Source of the DNA: Pseudomonadota bacterium
GTDB taxonomy: Bacteria > Pseudomonadota > Gammaproteobacteria > Burkholderiales > Rhodocyclaceae
Direction: 5' to 3'
Length of the DNA: 64,000 nucleotides
NCBI GenBank assembly: GCA_018240785.1
Contig: JAFEFC010000031.1
Coordinates: forward strand, 211,502 to 275,501
The position numbers and the translations under genes are program-made. The notes beneath the pieces were generated by a model. It did not search any database. It saw only the letters and a program-made list of their open reading frames with translations, and was not told the DNA's origin. Below, one piece after another: positions 18,287 to 26,527 of this stretch (its first letter is position 1; every line of letters starts with the position of its first letter).

Positions 18287-19177
18287 ATGGTTCTCACACG
18301 CAGTTTCGTCAGGGCGAAGCGGCCCTGCACCGATGGATTCCGCTGGTTCGTCCGCCAGTTCGGCGAAGGCGGCAACTACCAGGAGCTGATCGACACGATG
18401 GTGGCCGCAGGTCGCGTCGGTGACGCCTGCTGGCTGCTCGAACAGTTCGGCCCCACCGACGAGGTGCGCGTGGTCGATGCCATCGAGGCCGATGCGGTCG
18501 TGTTCGCCGGCACGCTCGAGGTGCGCGGTGGCGTCGACGTCGACGGCATCGTCCGCGTCGGCCGCTCGCTGCACGTCGGCGGCGGCGTGCGCGTCGGCGG
18601 CGAGTTGAGCGTGGGCGCCGATCTGCGTGTGGAAGGCGGCATCCGTGTCGCGGCTCGCCTGAAGGTCGGCGGCGAGCTGCGCGCCGGCTGGGGCGTGGAT
18701 TGCGCCAGCGGCCTGCACTGCGACGGCGGGCTTCGCACCGGCTGGGATCTGCGCTGTGGCGCGCGGCTGCACATTGGCGGCACTGCCACCGTCGGCCTTG
18801 ATGTGCATGTGGCTGAGGAGATGCGTTGCGCCAAGGGCCTGCAGGCGGGCGGCGACATCCGCGTCGAGACCAGCTTGCACGCCGGCCAGGGCGTGGTCGC
18901 GGGCGGCTCGATCGAGGTCGGCATGCATCTCGAGGCCGGCTGGGGCATCAAGGCGGGCGGCGTGATCGGCGCGGGCGGTGCGATTCGCGCCGGCGAGAGC
19001 CTGAGCGCCGGCGAGGCGATCCGCGCAGGCAGCGGCTACGGCGTGTTTGCCGGCCTCGACCTGCGGATGGAAGCCTGGGAGCGCTGCGCGCAGGTGCGCG
19101 CGGCACAGCGCCCGGACGGGCTGATGAGCGGCTGGTGGGCCGGCCCGGCGGCATGCGGAGCGGAGGCGCGGACATGA
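18287..19177 (+). CDS. Beta-solenoid (bactofilin/hexapeptide-like) repeat protein, unknown function
   Basis: 296 aa. Start chosen at MVLTRSFVRAKRPC with GAGGGTGA upstream. After a ~55-residue helical N-terminus (RQFGEGGNYQELIDTMVAAG), residues about 65-260 are one run of short repeats with alternating V/L/I and G, such as VDVDGIVRVGRSLHVGGGV and GGSIEVGMHLEAGWGIKAGG. About 20 to 25 rungs of a right-handed beta helix are expected, resembling bactofilins or left-handed hexapeptide folds but matching neither exactly. No signal peptide or membrane helix, so probably cytoplasmic. First gene of an operon coupled by ATGA overlaps to a GNAT enzyme and an MscS channel. Possibly a scaffold or polymer. 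Confidence 0.75.
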   Translation: MVLTRSFVRAKRPCTDGFRWFVRQFGEGGNYQELIDTMVAAGRVGDACWLLEQFGPTDEVRVVDAIEADAVVFAGTLEVRGGVDVDGIVRVGRSLHVGGGVRVGGELSVGADLRVEGGIRVAARLKVGGELRAGWGVDCASGLHCDGGLRTGWDLRCGARLHIGGTATVGLDVHVAEEMRCAKGLQAGGDIRVETSLHAGQGVVAGGSIEVGMHLEAGWGIKAGGVIGAGGAIRAGESLSAGEAIRAGSGYGVFAGLDLRMEAWERCAQVRAAQRPDGLMSGWWAGPAACGAEART

Positions 19178-19980
19178 ACGCCATCGCCCTGAGCCCCCCC
19201 TCCACCTTTTCCCCGCGCTCGGCTCTCGCCTTCCCGCAGCCGCCGCCGCTGCGCGTGCTGCGCGCCGCGCTCGCCACCCGCCTGCGGCGGCTGGTGCAGC
19301 CGACGCGCATGGAATTGCGCATCGATGTGAACCAGCCGGACGAAAACATCGAAGTCGAACTCGACGCACTGCACCGCCGGCTGCACACCCCGGGTGACCC
19401 GATGAGCGCGTGCACCCGCCTGCCCGCACCGCTGCCCGGCCTGATCCTGCATCACCGCGAAGCCGACGGCGAGCACTACGTGTATGTCGAGGACACGATT
19501 CGCGGCTGCCTGGCCGGCTTCACCGTGTTCAGTCGCCTGATCGAGGTCGACCGCCGCACCGACCGCCATGTGCGTTCGCCGCACTCGAAGTACGCCCCCG
19601 CCTACCGCGGCCGCGGCATCGCCAGCGCGGTGTACGACTGGGCGCTGGGCCGCGGCTTCTGCCTCGTCAGCGGCGCCCGCCAGTCCGAAGGCGCGCATGC
19701 CCTGTGGCGTGCCCTCGCCCGCCGTCACCCGCTGCGCTGGGTCGCCCTGCGCGGCAAGCGCATGCACGACCTCGGCACGACCCTCCCGCCCGAGCGCGCC
19801 ACCGATCTCGACATCCGCATGATCCTTCTCGGCCACGGCTGGAGCCTCGCCCAGCTCCACGCCCGCAGCCTGCTGCACCCGGTCGCCAACACGACGACAG
19901 ACGACGCCCTTGCGCGGCGCCATGACCAGCGCTTGACCCGGGCCGACCTGGATCGCCTGCCGCACGGGGGGTTGCCATGA
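19174..19980 (+). CDS. GNAT-like N-acetyltransferase, family not recognised
   Basis: 268 aa. ATG overlaps the solenoid gene stop (ATGA). The central region has a GNAT motif A, SKYAPAYRGRGIASAVYDWAL, quoted in parts as KYAPAYRGRGIASAV and YDWAL, the acetyl-CoA pyrophosphate loop (R/Q-x-x-G-x-G/A). The preceding strand region YVYVEDTIRGCLAGFTVFSR fits the core beta sheet. The N-terminal ~65 residues are Pro/Leu/Arg-rich and unassigned. The C-terminus ends just across the start of the MscS gene. It could acetylate the solenoid protein, the channel, or a small molecule; no substrate signature is visible. Confidence 0.7.
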   Translation: MNAIALSPPSTFSPRSALAFPQPPPLRVLRAALATRLRRLVQPTRMELRIDVNQPDENIEVELDALHRRLHTPGDPMSACTRLPAPLPGLILHHREADGEHYVYVEDTIRGCLAGFTVFSRLIEVDRRTDRHVRSPHSKYAPAYRGRGIASAVYDWALGRGFCLVSGARQSEGAHALWRALARRHPLRWVALRGKRMHDLGTTLPPERATDLDIRMILLGHGWSLAQLHARSLLHPVANTTTDDALARRHDQRLTRADLDRLPHGGLP

Positions 19981-20912
19981 AGGCCACCGACCCGGTCAAG
20001 CCCATTTCATCTTCACTGCGCGCTGCGGCGGGTTTCACCGTCCTGCTGCTGATTGCCATGTTCGCGGAGCCGCTGGCGCACGCGCTGCAGCCGGATCACG
20101 CCGCGCGCGCCTGGGTCGAGCCGCTGCGCCATGCCGCCATTGCCCTGGCCACGTTCAGCGGAGCCCGCCTCATCCACACCCTGATTGCCGCGCAGCTCAC
20201 GCGCCATCGCACGGGGCGTCGACCGGTGCCCAGGGTGCTGCTGGATCTGCTGAGCGTGGCCCTGTTCGCGCTGGCCACCCTGATCAGCCTGTCGCTACTG
20301 TTCCGCCAGGATCTGTCCGGCATCCTGACCGGGTCGGGTCTGGTGCTGGCCGTGCTGGGGTTCGCCATCCGCAACGTGGTGGCCGACACCTTGTCTGGGA
20401 TCGCGCTCGGCATCGAGGCGCCGTTCCGCATCGGTGACTGGGTACGCATCGAAACGCTCGCTCAGGGGCGCGTGCAGGAGATCGGCTGGCGGACGACGCG
20501 GCTGGTCACGCGCGACAGCACCTATGTGATCCTGCCCAACAGCCAGATCTCGCGCCAGCGCATCACGAATCTCAGCGCGCCGCGCAAGGAATACCGCGAC
20601 AACGTGGAACTGACCCTGCCGGTGGATCTGCCCGTCGCCGCGGCCAAGGAACTGATACGCAAGGCGCTGTCCGGGGCGGAAAGCATCGTCGCCGGCAAGG
20701 CGCCGGAAGTGCACGTGCTGCGGTACGGGCCACAGGGGATCACTTATCGGGTGAAATACTGGATCCCCCAGCACGACCGGGAGCCGGTCTGTCGCAACGA
20801 GGTCTTCAGCCTGATCGACGCGGCGCTGCGCGAACGTGGCATTTCCCTCGTGCCCGCGGCGGGGGCTGCGCCGTGCGCGCCGCAAGACCCGAGATGGGAC
20901 GAGGCGGCCTAG
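19977..20912 (+). CDS. Mechanosensitive ion channel, MscS family
   Basis: 311 aa. Three membrane helices (about residues 12-32, 70-95, 105-135), then the TM3/pore and beta domain signature LVLAVLGFAIRNVVADTLSG and EAPFRIGDWVRIE, followed by the MscS beta domain with VTRDSTYVILPNSQ and the alpha/beta C-terminal vestibule. Releases solutes on membrane tension, or acts as a gated channel. The ATG overlaps the GNAT stop (ATGA). Linkage to a solenoid protein and acetyltransferase is unusual and suggests regulated gating or localisation. Confidence 0.92.
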   Translation: MKATDPVKPISSSLRAAAGFTVLLLIAMFAEPLAHALQPDHAARAWVEPLRHAAIALATFSGARLIHTLIAAQLTRHRTGRRPVPRVLLDLLSVALFALATLISLSLLFRQDLSGILTGSGLVLAVLGFAIRNVVADTLSGIALGIEAPFRIGDWVRIETLAQGRVQEIGWRTTRLVTRDSTYVILPNSQISRQRITNLSAPRKEYRDNVELTLPVDLPVAAAKELIRKALSGAESIVAGKAPEVHVLRYGPQGITYRVKYWIPQHDREPVCRNEVFSLIDAALRERGISLVPAAGAAPCAPQDPRWDEAA

Positions 20913-21001
20913 GCTGCGGGTCGGGCAGGCTGCAGCCAGTGGCCGACCGGGCGTTCTCGCGGCATCATGCCGCCGTTGTAGTGCGCTGTCGGAGAATCAT
21001 T

Positions 21002-22000
21002 TTGAGCCGGAATTTCTGCGCTTCACCTGCCGGGCCCACCCCGCTCTGCTGCCCCACCTGCGGATTTCGGCTGCATGCCGGCGCCCGCTTCTGCAGCGCG
21101 TGCGGCACGGTCCAGGCCACGCCAGCGCAGCATGAGGCGGCAACGATACGCAGCCAGTTCGGCGCCAGCAGCGCCGATCTGGCCGAGCTGCTGTCGGCCA
21201 GGGGCGATGTGTTCGCCTGTCCACGCTGCGACGCATTGAACAAGACCAGCGCAGCCTATTGCGGGCACTGCGGCCAGCGACTGGCGACCGCCGACAGCGC
21301 GCATCGGGCCACCCCGGTCGACGAGGCTCCGCGGGCACGCGAATCGCATCGTGCGGGCCCGGATGCGCCCATTCGGCCAGCCGCGCGCCCGCGCAGGCAG
21401 TCGGCTCGCCGCTACGGGTCCGCCATCGTCCTGACGCTACTGGGCGTGGTCAGCCTGGCCGCGTGGCAATGGAATGCGCCTGCGGTGCCAGCCAAACCGG
21501 CGACCGAGAGCGCCACCCTGCACAGCCTCCCCGCTCCATTGCCTGCCTCCCCATTGCCTGCCTCCCCATTGCCTGCCTCCCCATTGCCTGCCTCCCCATT
21601 GCCAGCCGCGTCGGTCGCCATTGCCGAGCCGGTCGAACCCGTCCCCACCGTCGAGCCGGCCGATCCAATTGCCCTCCTGATCGCCGCGCAATCGCCCGCG
21701 CCCGGAATCGATCCCGAGGAACAGGCACAGGCAACCCCACCCGTCCCGCCCCCCGCTGCGACGCACAGGCGCATGCCGCCGCGCGAGGAGGCGCGCAAGA
21801 AGGAAGTCGTGAGAACCGCGATGCGGCGCACCGCTGCGCCGACAGCCGTCGACGAGCTCTACCGCCGGCGTGCCGCCGAGCGCTGCGCCGAGGGCATGTA
21901 CGGCCTGGTGTGCCGCGAAGCGCTCCGGTTCGAGCTGTGCGAAGGCAAATGGAGCCGTGAAGCGCGGTCGGGCATGACGATCTGCCGGCTCAACGGCTAG
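21002..22000 (+). CDS. Double zinc-ribbon, single-membrane-helix protein with LPASP repeats
   Basis: 332 aa. The start is taken as a TTG (L/M-SRNFCASPAG) with GGAG eight bases before; no ATG lies nearby in frame. Two zinc ribbons occur at the N-terminus: CCPTCGFRLHAGARFCSACG and CPRCDALNKTSAAYCGHCG. A membrane helix (YGSAIVLTLLGVVSLAAW) follows near residue 145. Next is a low-complexity LPASP repeat region encoded by a 15-base tandem repeat and a Pro-rich stretch. The C-terminal domain has four Cys (RCAEGMYGLVCREALRFELC) and lies outside if the N-terminus is inside. Function unknown; similar layouts occur in envelope-linked sensing proteins. Confidence 0.72.
   Translation: MSRNFCASPAGPTPLCCPTCGFRLHAGARFCSACGTVQATPAQHEAATIRSQFGASSADLAELLSARGDVFACPRCDALNKTSAAYCGHCGQRLATADSAHRATPVDEAPRARESHRAGPDAPIRPAARPRRQSARRYGSAIVLTLLGVVSLAAWQWNAPAVPAKPATESATLHSLPAPLPASPLPASPLPASPLPASPLPAASVAIAEPVEPVPTVEPADPIALLIAAQSPAPGIDPEEQAQATPPVPPPAATHRRMPPREEARKKEVVRTAMRRTAAPTAVDELYRRRAAERCAEGMYGLVCREALRFELCEGKWSREARSGMTICRLNG
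21536..21605. repeat. 15-base in-frame tandem repeat, about 4.6 copies
   Basis: The unit CCATTGCCTGCCTCC occurs four times without change (21536-21595), plus a 10-base partial copy. It encodes LPASP repeats in the zinc-ribbon membrane protein. Because the unit is 15 bases, copy-number change keeps the frame and would alter linker length only. Confidence 0.95.
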
Positions 22001-22049
22001 TGGCGCCCCGCAAGCCGGGCGCCCGTGGCAGGGTCCGGCCCGGCGTTGC

Positions 22050-22124
22050 AAATCGGCCCTCATCACGCTGTTCCGTCGCCTGATGCAGCAGACACCGGCG
22101 GAGTTCCGCAAGGAGCGGGAATGA
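22050..22124 (+). pseudogene. Remnant of an AraC-family regulator C-terminus
   Basis: The frame KSALITLFRRLMQQTPAEFR followed by KERE and a TGA is the end of an AraC/XylS DNA-binding domain (consensus F-x-R-x-F-x-x-x-x-G-x-T-P-x-x-F-R). Only about 24 codons remain; upstream the frame reads into unrelated Pro/Arg-rich sequence with no start. It lies in the 256-base gap between the zinc-ribbon gene and the HD-domain gene and is probably a deletion relic. Confidence 0.55.
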
Positions 22125-22256
22125 GAGTGTCGCGCAGGCCCATCATTGCAGAGCAGACGGCCAATGGTGTCCAAGCGAGCCAGGGCGGTTCAAGGAGGGA
22201 GCTCGGTCGCTCTGGTAGACTCGCCCATCCAAGAATTCAAATGAGCCTGGAGCAAG

Positions 22257-22850
22257 GTGATCCTGTCCGACCTGGAACGACAACTGGCTTTCCTCAGGGA
22301 AATCGATCGGCTCAAGAGCGTCGTGCGCCTGTCGCCGCTGATCGATCGCTCACGCCGTGAAAACAGTGCCGAGCACTCGTGGCATCTCGCAATGTATGCG
22401 CTGGTTCTCTCCGAGCACGCCGCCGGTTCGGTTGACGTGCTGCGGGTCGTGAAGATGCTGTTGATCCACGACATCGTCGAGATCGACGCGGGTGACGTCC
22501 CTTTCCACGTACCGACGACGCATGTCGGCCAGGAGGAGCGCGAACGGCTGGCCGCCGAGCGCCTCTTCGGCTTGTTGCCGGACACGCAGGCCGCCGAATT
22601 CCGCGAACTGTGGTGTGAGTTCGAGGCCGCTGAAAGCGACGACGCCAAATTTGCGAAAGCGCTCGACCGTTTCCAGCCCATGCTGCACAACGCTGCGACC
22701 GGCGGCGGCACGTGGATAGAGTGCGAGGTGACGCTTGAGCAAGTGAAGGCACGCTGCCGGCCACCGATCGAGCGCGGCGCACCCGCACTGTGGGAAGTCG
22801 CGGCCGCGATGGCCGAAGATCATTATCGCGAGCGCTCACGGCAAGAATGA
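22257..22850 (+). CDS. HD-domain phosphohydrolase (YfbR/HDDC2-like 5'-nucleotidase family)
   Basis: 197 aa, GTG start with GGAGCAAG upstream. Metal ligands of the HD fold are visible: His 40 in SAEHSWH, the HD pair His 71-Asp 72 in LLIHDIVEID, and Asp 137 in KALDRFQ, the same spacing as E. coli YfbR, which dephosphorylates deoxyribonucleoside 5'-monophosphates. Length matches the family. It stands alone. Expected role: nucleotide pool housekeeping; exact substrate unknown. Confidence 0.88.
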   Translation: MILSDLERQLAFLREIDRLKSVVRLSPLIDRSRRENSAEHSWHLAMYALVLSEHAAGSVDVLRVVKMLLIHDIVEIDAGDVPFHVPTTHVGQEERERLAAERLFGLLPDTQAAEFRELWCEFEAAESDDAKFAKALDRFQPMLHNAATGGGTWIECEVTLEQVKARCRPPIERGAPALWEVAAAMAEDHYRERSRQE

Positions 22851-23300
22851 TCCGGTCAATGCTGTCGTAGCTGGCAAGTTGCAATGTCCGCGCCCTGCAA
22901 GCCCTCTCTCGGACTGGCGCAATCGGACATGAGCGGAACCCGGGCAATTTCCGCTTCGCGGCCATCGGACGTTTTCGCCTCTCGAGGCGACGATTCCAAT
23001 ACCCTGCACGCGCCCACCGCTACGCGCTCGATGGTCGACCGTGCAGGGTGTGGCGATGCCGTAGGCCCCGCATGGCATTCATGCACCATGCGGCCGCTCG
23101 AGCACGATCCCGACATCCACCAAGGTCAGCACGCCTCGGGTGCCTGGCAAGGCCCGTGCCGGCACGGTCAGGATGTCCTGCGAAAGCAGCGCAGGCCGGC
23201 CTCCAGCAGACTCCACTTCGGACCATCGATGCGCACGCGACGTGGCAGTTGCTTCGGAGCAGAGTCCATCGCCGCCCTTCCGGGGGCGCCGGCCGTCGCC
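22851..23300. other. 450-base gap, no supported gene
   Basis: Between the HD-domain gene and the end of the convergent ABC-exporter operon. It holds a 9-base inverted repeat, CCCTGCACG (23002-23010) and CGTGCAGGG (23040-23048), with a 29-base loop. On the minus strand a 60-codon open stretch ends in LTLVDVGIVLERPHGA with coding-like composition but no start or family, perhaps a gene remnant. Confidence 0.35.
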
Positions 23301-24434
23301 TCAATCCAGCGATTTCCTGAAGCGCAGCACCGCAATGGTCAGCAGGCTGAGGGCGATGGCGGCCAGCGCCAGCATCTGGGGCCACAGCACGTCGAGGCCA
23401 ACGCCTTTCAGGAAGGTCGCGCGGATGATCACCAGGAAGTAGCGCAGCGGGTCCGCGTAAGTGACCCACTGCAGGAACTGCGGCATGCTGGCGATCGGAA
23501 AGCTGAAACCCGACAGGATGAACATGGGATTGAGCACGAAGAAGTTCGACGCGAACGCCTGCTGCTGGGTGGTGCATAGCGTCGAGATCAGCAGCCCGAT
23601 CGCGAGCGCGCACAGCAGGAACAGGCTGGTCCCGAACAGCAGCACGAAGACATTGCCGCGGAATGGCACCTGGAACCACAGCATGCCGATCGACGCGACG
23701 ATGGACACCTCGAGCAGGCCGATGAGGAAGAACGGCAGTGTCTTGCCGATGATGAACTCGACTGGCCTGATGGGCGTGACGAGGATCTGCTCCAGCGTGC
23801 CCACCTCCCTTTCGCGCACGATGGCGAAGGCGGTCAGATTGACGATGGTGATCAGCGTCAGGGTGCCGATGACCCCCGGAACGAAGAACCAGCGGCTGTT
23901 GAGGTTGGGGTTGTACCAGTAGCGCTCTTCCAGGCTGACGCTCACCATCGGCCGGCCGAGGGCGCGGCCGGTGCGATGCGCGAGATCCTGCGCGTAATCC
24001 TGACCGAAGGCGCTGGCGATCTGTCCGACATAGCCGAGGGCGATGAGCGCGGTGTTGGAGTTGGTCCCGTCCACGATGGCTTGAACCGGCGAGGACTCGC
24101 CCTTCCTGAGAAGCTCGGAAAACCCGGGTGGAATCACCAGCCCGACCTGCACCTCGCTGGCCTCGACCGCCTGCCGGATGTCGCGCTGCGTCTCGGCACC
24201 GCGCGCAATCCGGAAGCGGGCGCTATGCACGAACGCCGCCGTCAGTGCCCGGCTCTCCTGGCTGCGGTCGAGGTCCAGTATCGCCGTCGATACATTGAAA
24301 ACCTCGAACGTGGCCGCGTAGCCGAACAGCAGCATCTGGATGACCGGCGGCACCAGCAGGCGGAAACGCGCCGAGCGATCCCGCTTGAGCTGGAGGAATT
24401 CCTTGATCAGGAGCTCGAGGATGCGCCGCAACAT
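23301..24434 (-). CDS. ABC-2 type exporter permease (YbhR/YbhS-like), second
   Basis: 377 aa. One N-terminal membrane helix (LLVPPVIQMLLFGYAATFEV), a periplasmic domain of about 150 residues, then five C-terminal helices ending in YADPLRYFLVIIRATFLKG, the ABC-2 permease pattern. Last gene of the exporter operon, six bases after the first permease. With the paired ATPases and HlyD-type adaptor it probably exports a hydrophobic drug or Na+/Li+ as reported for YbhFSR, but the substrate is not readable here. Confidence 0.92.
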   Translation of the reverse strand: MLRRILELLIKEFLQLKRDRSARFRLLVPPVIQMLLFGYAATFEVFNVSTAILDLDRSQESRALTAAFVHSARFRIARGAETQRDIRQAVEASEVQVGLVIPPGFSELLRKGESSPVQAIVDGTNSNTALIALGYVGQIASAFGQDYAQDLAHRTGRALGRPMVSVSLEERYWYNPNLNSRWFFVPGVIGTLTLITIVNLTAFAIVREREVGTLEQILVTPIRPVEFIIGKTLPFFLIGLLEVSIVASIGMLWFQVPFRGNVFVLLFGTSLFLLCALAIGLLISTLCTTQQQAFASNFFVLNPMFILSGFSFPIASMPQFLQWVTYADPLRYFLVIIRATFLKGVGLDVLWPQMLALAAIALSLLTIAVLRFRKSLD

Positions 24435-24440
24435 GGCTCT

Positions 24441-25577
24441 TCAGTCCAGGGTCTTGCGGAAGGCGCGCGCCGCGAGCACGACGAGGACGAGCGCATAGAG
24501 CGCGAGGCACAGGATGGGCAGCGCCAGTGCGGTGAGGCCAGAGCCCTTCAGGAACACCGCCTTCAGGATCAGGATGTAGTAGCGCGCACTGACGAGAAAG
24601 GTGACCCCCTGCACCAGGGCGGGCATCTGGTCGATGGGGAAGGCGAAGCCCGACAACAGCGTGGTCGGCAGCATGGTGAGCAGCAATGCGATCTGGCTCG
24701 CCCCCACCTGGCTGCGGATGGAAACCGACACGATGTAGCCGATGCTGAGCACCACCAGCAGGAACAGGCTGGTGGTGAAGAACAGCGTGGCCACCGTGCC
24801 GCGGAAGGGCACGTCGAACCAGAACACCGCCAGCGCCAGACAGATCGCGGCATCGGCCAGACCGACGCAGAAATAGGGCAGCAGCTTGCCGATCATCAGC
24901 TCCATGGGCTGCACCGGCGTCGAGATCAGCAGCTCCATGGTGCCCCGCTCCCATTCCCGTGCGATCGTCAGCGACGTGAGCTGCGCACCGACGATCGCCA
25001 TCACCAGCGCGACGATGCCGGGCACGATGAAATTCCGGCTTTCCAGTTCCTCGTTGAACCACACGCGGGCCTCGACATCGACCGGGGTCAGCGATTGCGG
25101 CACGCCCCCCTTGCGCTGCACCGTCTCGAGCTGGAGTGAGATCGAGAACGCGGAGACCACCGCCTTCGCGTAGTTGGCCGCGATGTTGGCGGTGTTGGAG
25201 TCGGTACCGTCGAGGAGCGCCTGCAGCCTGCCCGCCCCCGTGTCATTCAGGCTGCGCGAGAAGTCCGACGGAATGACCAGCACGATGCGGCAAGTGCCGT
25301 CGTCGAGTCGCGGCGCAATGTCCCGCTGGCCCCCCAGAGCCCGCACCAGAGAGAAATACCGCGAAGCCGCGAAGCGCCCGATCAGATCCCTCGACTGCTG
25401 GCTCGCCTCGTTGTCCAGCACGCACAGGGGGATGCGCTGGACATCCAGGCTGACGCCGTAGCCGAACATGAACATCTGCATCAGCGGCAGCAGCAGGGCG
25501 ATCATCAGGCTGCGCGGGTCGCGCACGATCTGCAGCCCTTCCTTGACGGCGATCGCCTTGATGCGGCGCAGCCTCAT
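24441..25577 (-). CDS. ABC-2 type exporter permease (YbhS/YbhR-like), first
   Basis: 378 aa, same topology as its downstream partner: helix 1 (SLMIALLLPLMQMFMFGYGV), large periplasmic region with SRDLIGRFAASRYFSLV, and a C-terminal five-helix bundle with SGFAFPIDQMPALVQGVTF. The two permeases are diverged paralogues and should form a heterodimer. Its ATG overlaps the stop of the preceding ATPase gene (ATGA). Operon context identifies it as the first of the YbhS/YbhR-type pair. Confidence 0.93.
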   Translation of the reverse strand: MRLRRIKAIAVKEGLQIVRDPRSLMIALLLPLMQMFMFGYGVSLDVQRIPLCVLDNEASQQSRDLIGRFAASRYFSLVRALGGQRDIAPRLDDGTCRIVLVIPSDFSRSLNDTGAGRLQALLDGTDSNTANIAANYAKAVVSAFSISLQLETVQRKGGVPQSLTPVDVEARVWFNEELESRNFIVPGIVALVMAIVGAQLTSLTIAREWERGTMELLISTPVQPMELMIGKLLPYFCVGLADAAICLALAVFWFDVPFRGTVATLFFTTSLFLLVVLSIGYIVSVSIRSQVGASQIALLLTMLPTTLLSGFAFPIDQMPALVQGVTFLVSARYYILILKAVFLKGSGLTALALPILCLALYALVLVVLAARAFRKTLD

Positions 25578-26527
25578 GCCGCCCCCTCCGGCGAGCGCCC
25601 TGCCCGGCCGACGAGATGGACGAAGCTGTCCTCCATGGTGGGCAGGATGCGCTCGGTCCGCACGCCCGCCATGCCCAGCGCGTTCAGCCGGGCCTTCAAC
25701 TCCGACGCGCGCGCAGCCGCATCGTCGACCACCACGTGAAGAAGCCGGCCGAAGACGGCGACGTTGCGCACGCCCGGAGCCTCGCGCAGCGCGGCGATCG
25801 CGCGGCCCACATCCTCGGCTTCCACCGCCAGCAACTCGCCGGCTACCGAGCGCGCCTTGATTTCATGAGGCGTGCCAAGCGTAATGAGGCGGCCGCGGTT
25901 GATGAGAGCGATGCGGTTGCAGTATTCCGCCTCGTCCATGTAATGGGTCGACACCAGCACGCTGACGCCGTCGGCACCAAGCCGGTGGATGAGATCCCAG
26001 AAACGCCGGCGCGATTGCGGATCCACCCCGGAGGTGGGCTCGTCCAGAAACAGCACCGACGGCCTGTGCAGAATGGCGGCGCCAAGCGCGAGACGTTGCT
26101 TCCAGCCGCCGGCGAGCGTGGCCACCAGGGAATCCTCCCGGCCCTGCAGCCCGGCCATTTCGACGACGAAGGCGACCTGCCCGTCGAGCGCGCTGCGTGG
26201 CACGCCGTAGATGCCGCCGAAAAAGCGCAGGTTCTCGACCACACTGAGATCGCCATAGAGCGAGAACTTCTGCGACATGTAGCCGATGCGCCGGCGCACG
26301 CCTTCGGGGTCGCTTGCCACGTCGATGCCGGCGACGCTGGCCTGCCCGCCGCTGGGGCGCAGCAAACCGCACAGGATGCGGATCAGGGTCGATTTTCCGG
26401 CGCCATTGGGCCCCAGGAAACCCATGATCTCGCCCGCGCCGACCGCGAAGCTGATGCCGTCCAGCGCGACGAAGTCGCCGAAGCGCTTGATCAGTCCATC
26501 GACGGTAATGCGCGACTCGGAGGTCAT
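25574..26527 (-). CDS. ABC exporter ATPase subunit (equivalent to one half of YbhF)
   Basis: 317 aa. Walker A GPNGAGKST, Q-loop MSQKFSLYGDLSV, Walker B VLFLDEPTSGVDP, and an ABC signature that reads LAGGWKQRL rather than LSGGQ, a substitution shared with the C-terminal half of YbhF-like proteins. The DRA-type C-terminal extension is present. ATG overlaps the stop of the first ATPase (TGATG), so the two are coupled and probably form a heterodimer replacing the fused two-domain YbhF of E. coli. Confidence 0.93.
   Translation of the reverse strand: MTSESRITVDGLIKRFGDFVALDGISFAVGAGEIMGFLGPNGAGKSTLIRILCGLLRPSGGQASVAGIDVASDPEGVRRRIGYMSQKFSLYGDLSVVENLRFFGGIYGVPRSALDGQVAFVVEMAGLQGREDSLVATLAGGWKQRLALGAAILHRPSVLFLDEPTSGVDPQSRRRFWDLIHRLGADGVSVLVSTHYMDEAEYCNRIALINRGRLITLGTPHEIKARSVAGELLAVEAEDVGRAIAALREAPGVRNVAVFGRLLHVVVDDAAARASELKARLNALGMAGVRTERILPTMEDSFVHLVGRAGRSPEGAA

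Noticed and set aside
18161-19429. Minus-strand frame across the solenoid gene with repetitive Ala/Asp/His sequence
   Set aside because: Its repeats simply mirror the V/G repeats of the real gene; no start site or homology.
21536-21605. Tandem repeat considered as a CRISPR array
   Set aside because: Units are contiguous with no spacers, only 15 bases long, and lie in frame inside a coding region.
23089-23300. Minus-strand open stretch ending LTLVDVGIVLERPHGA
   Set aside because: Coding-like but without start codon context or recognisable family; may be a gene remnant, not supported enough to list.
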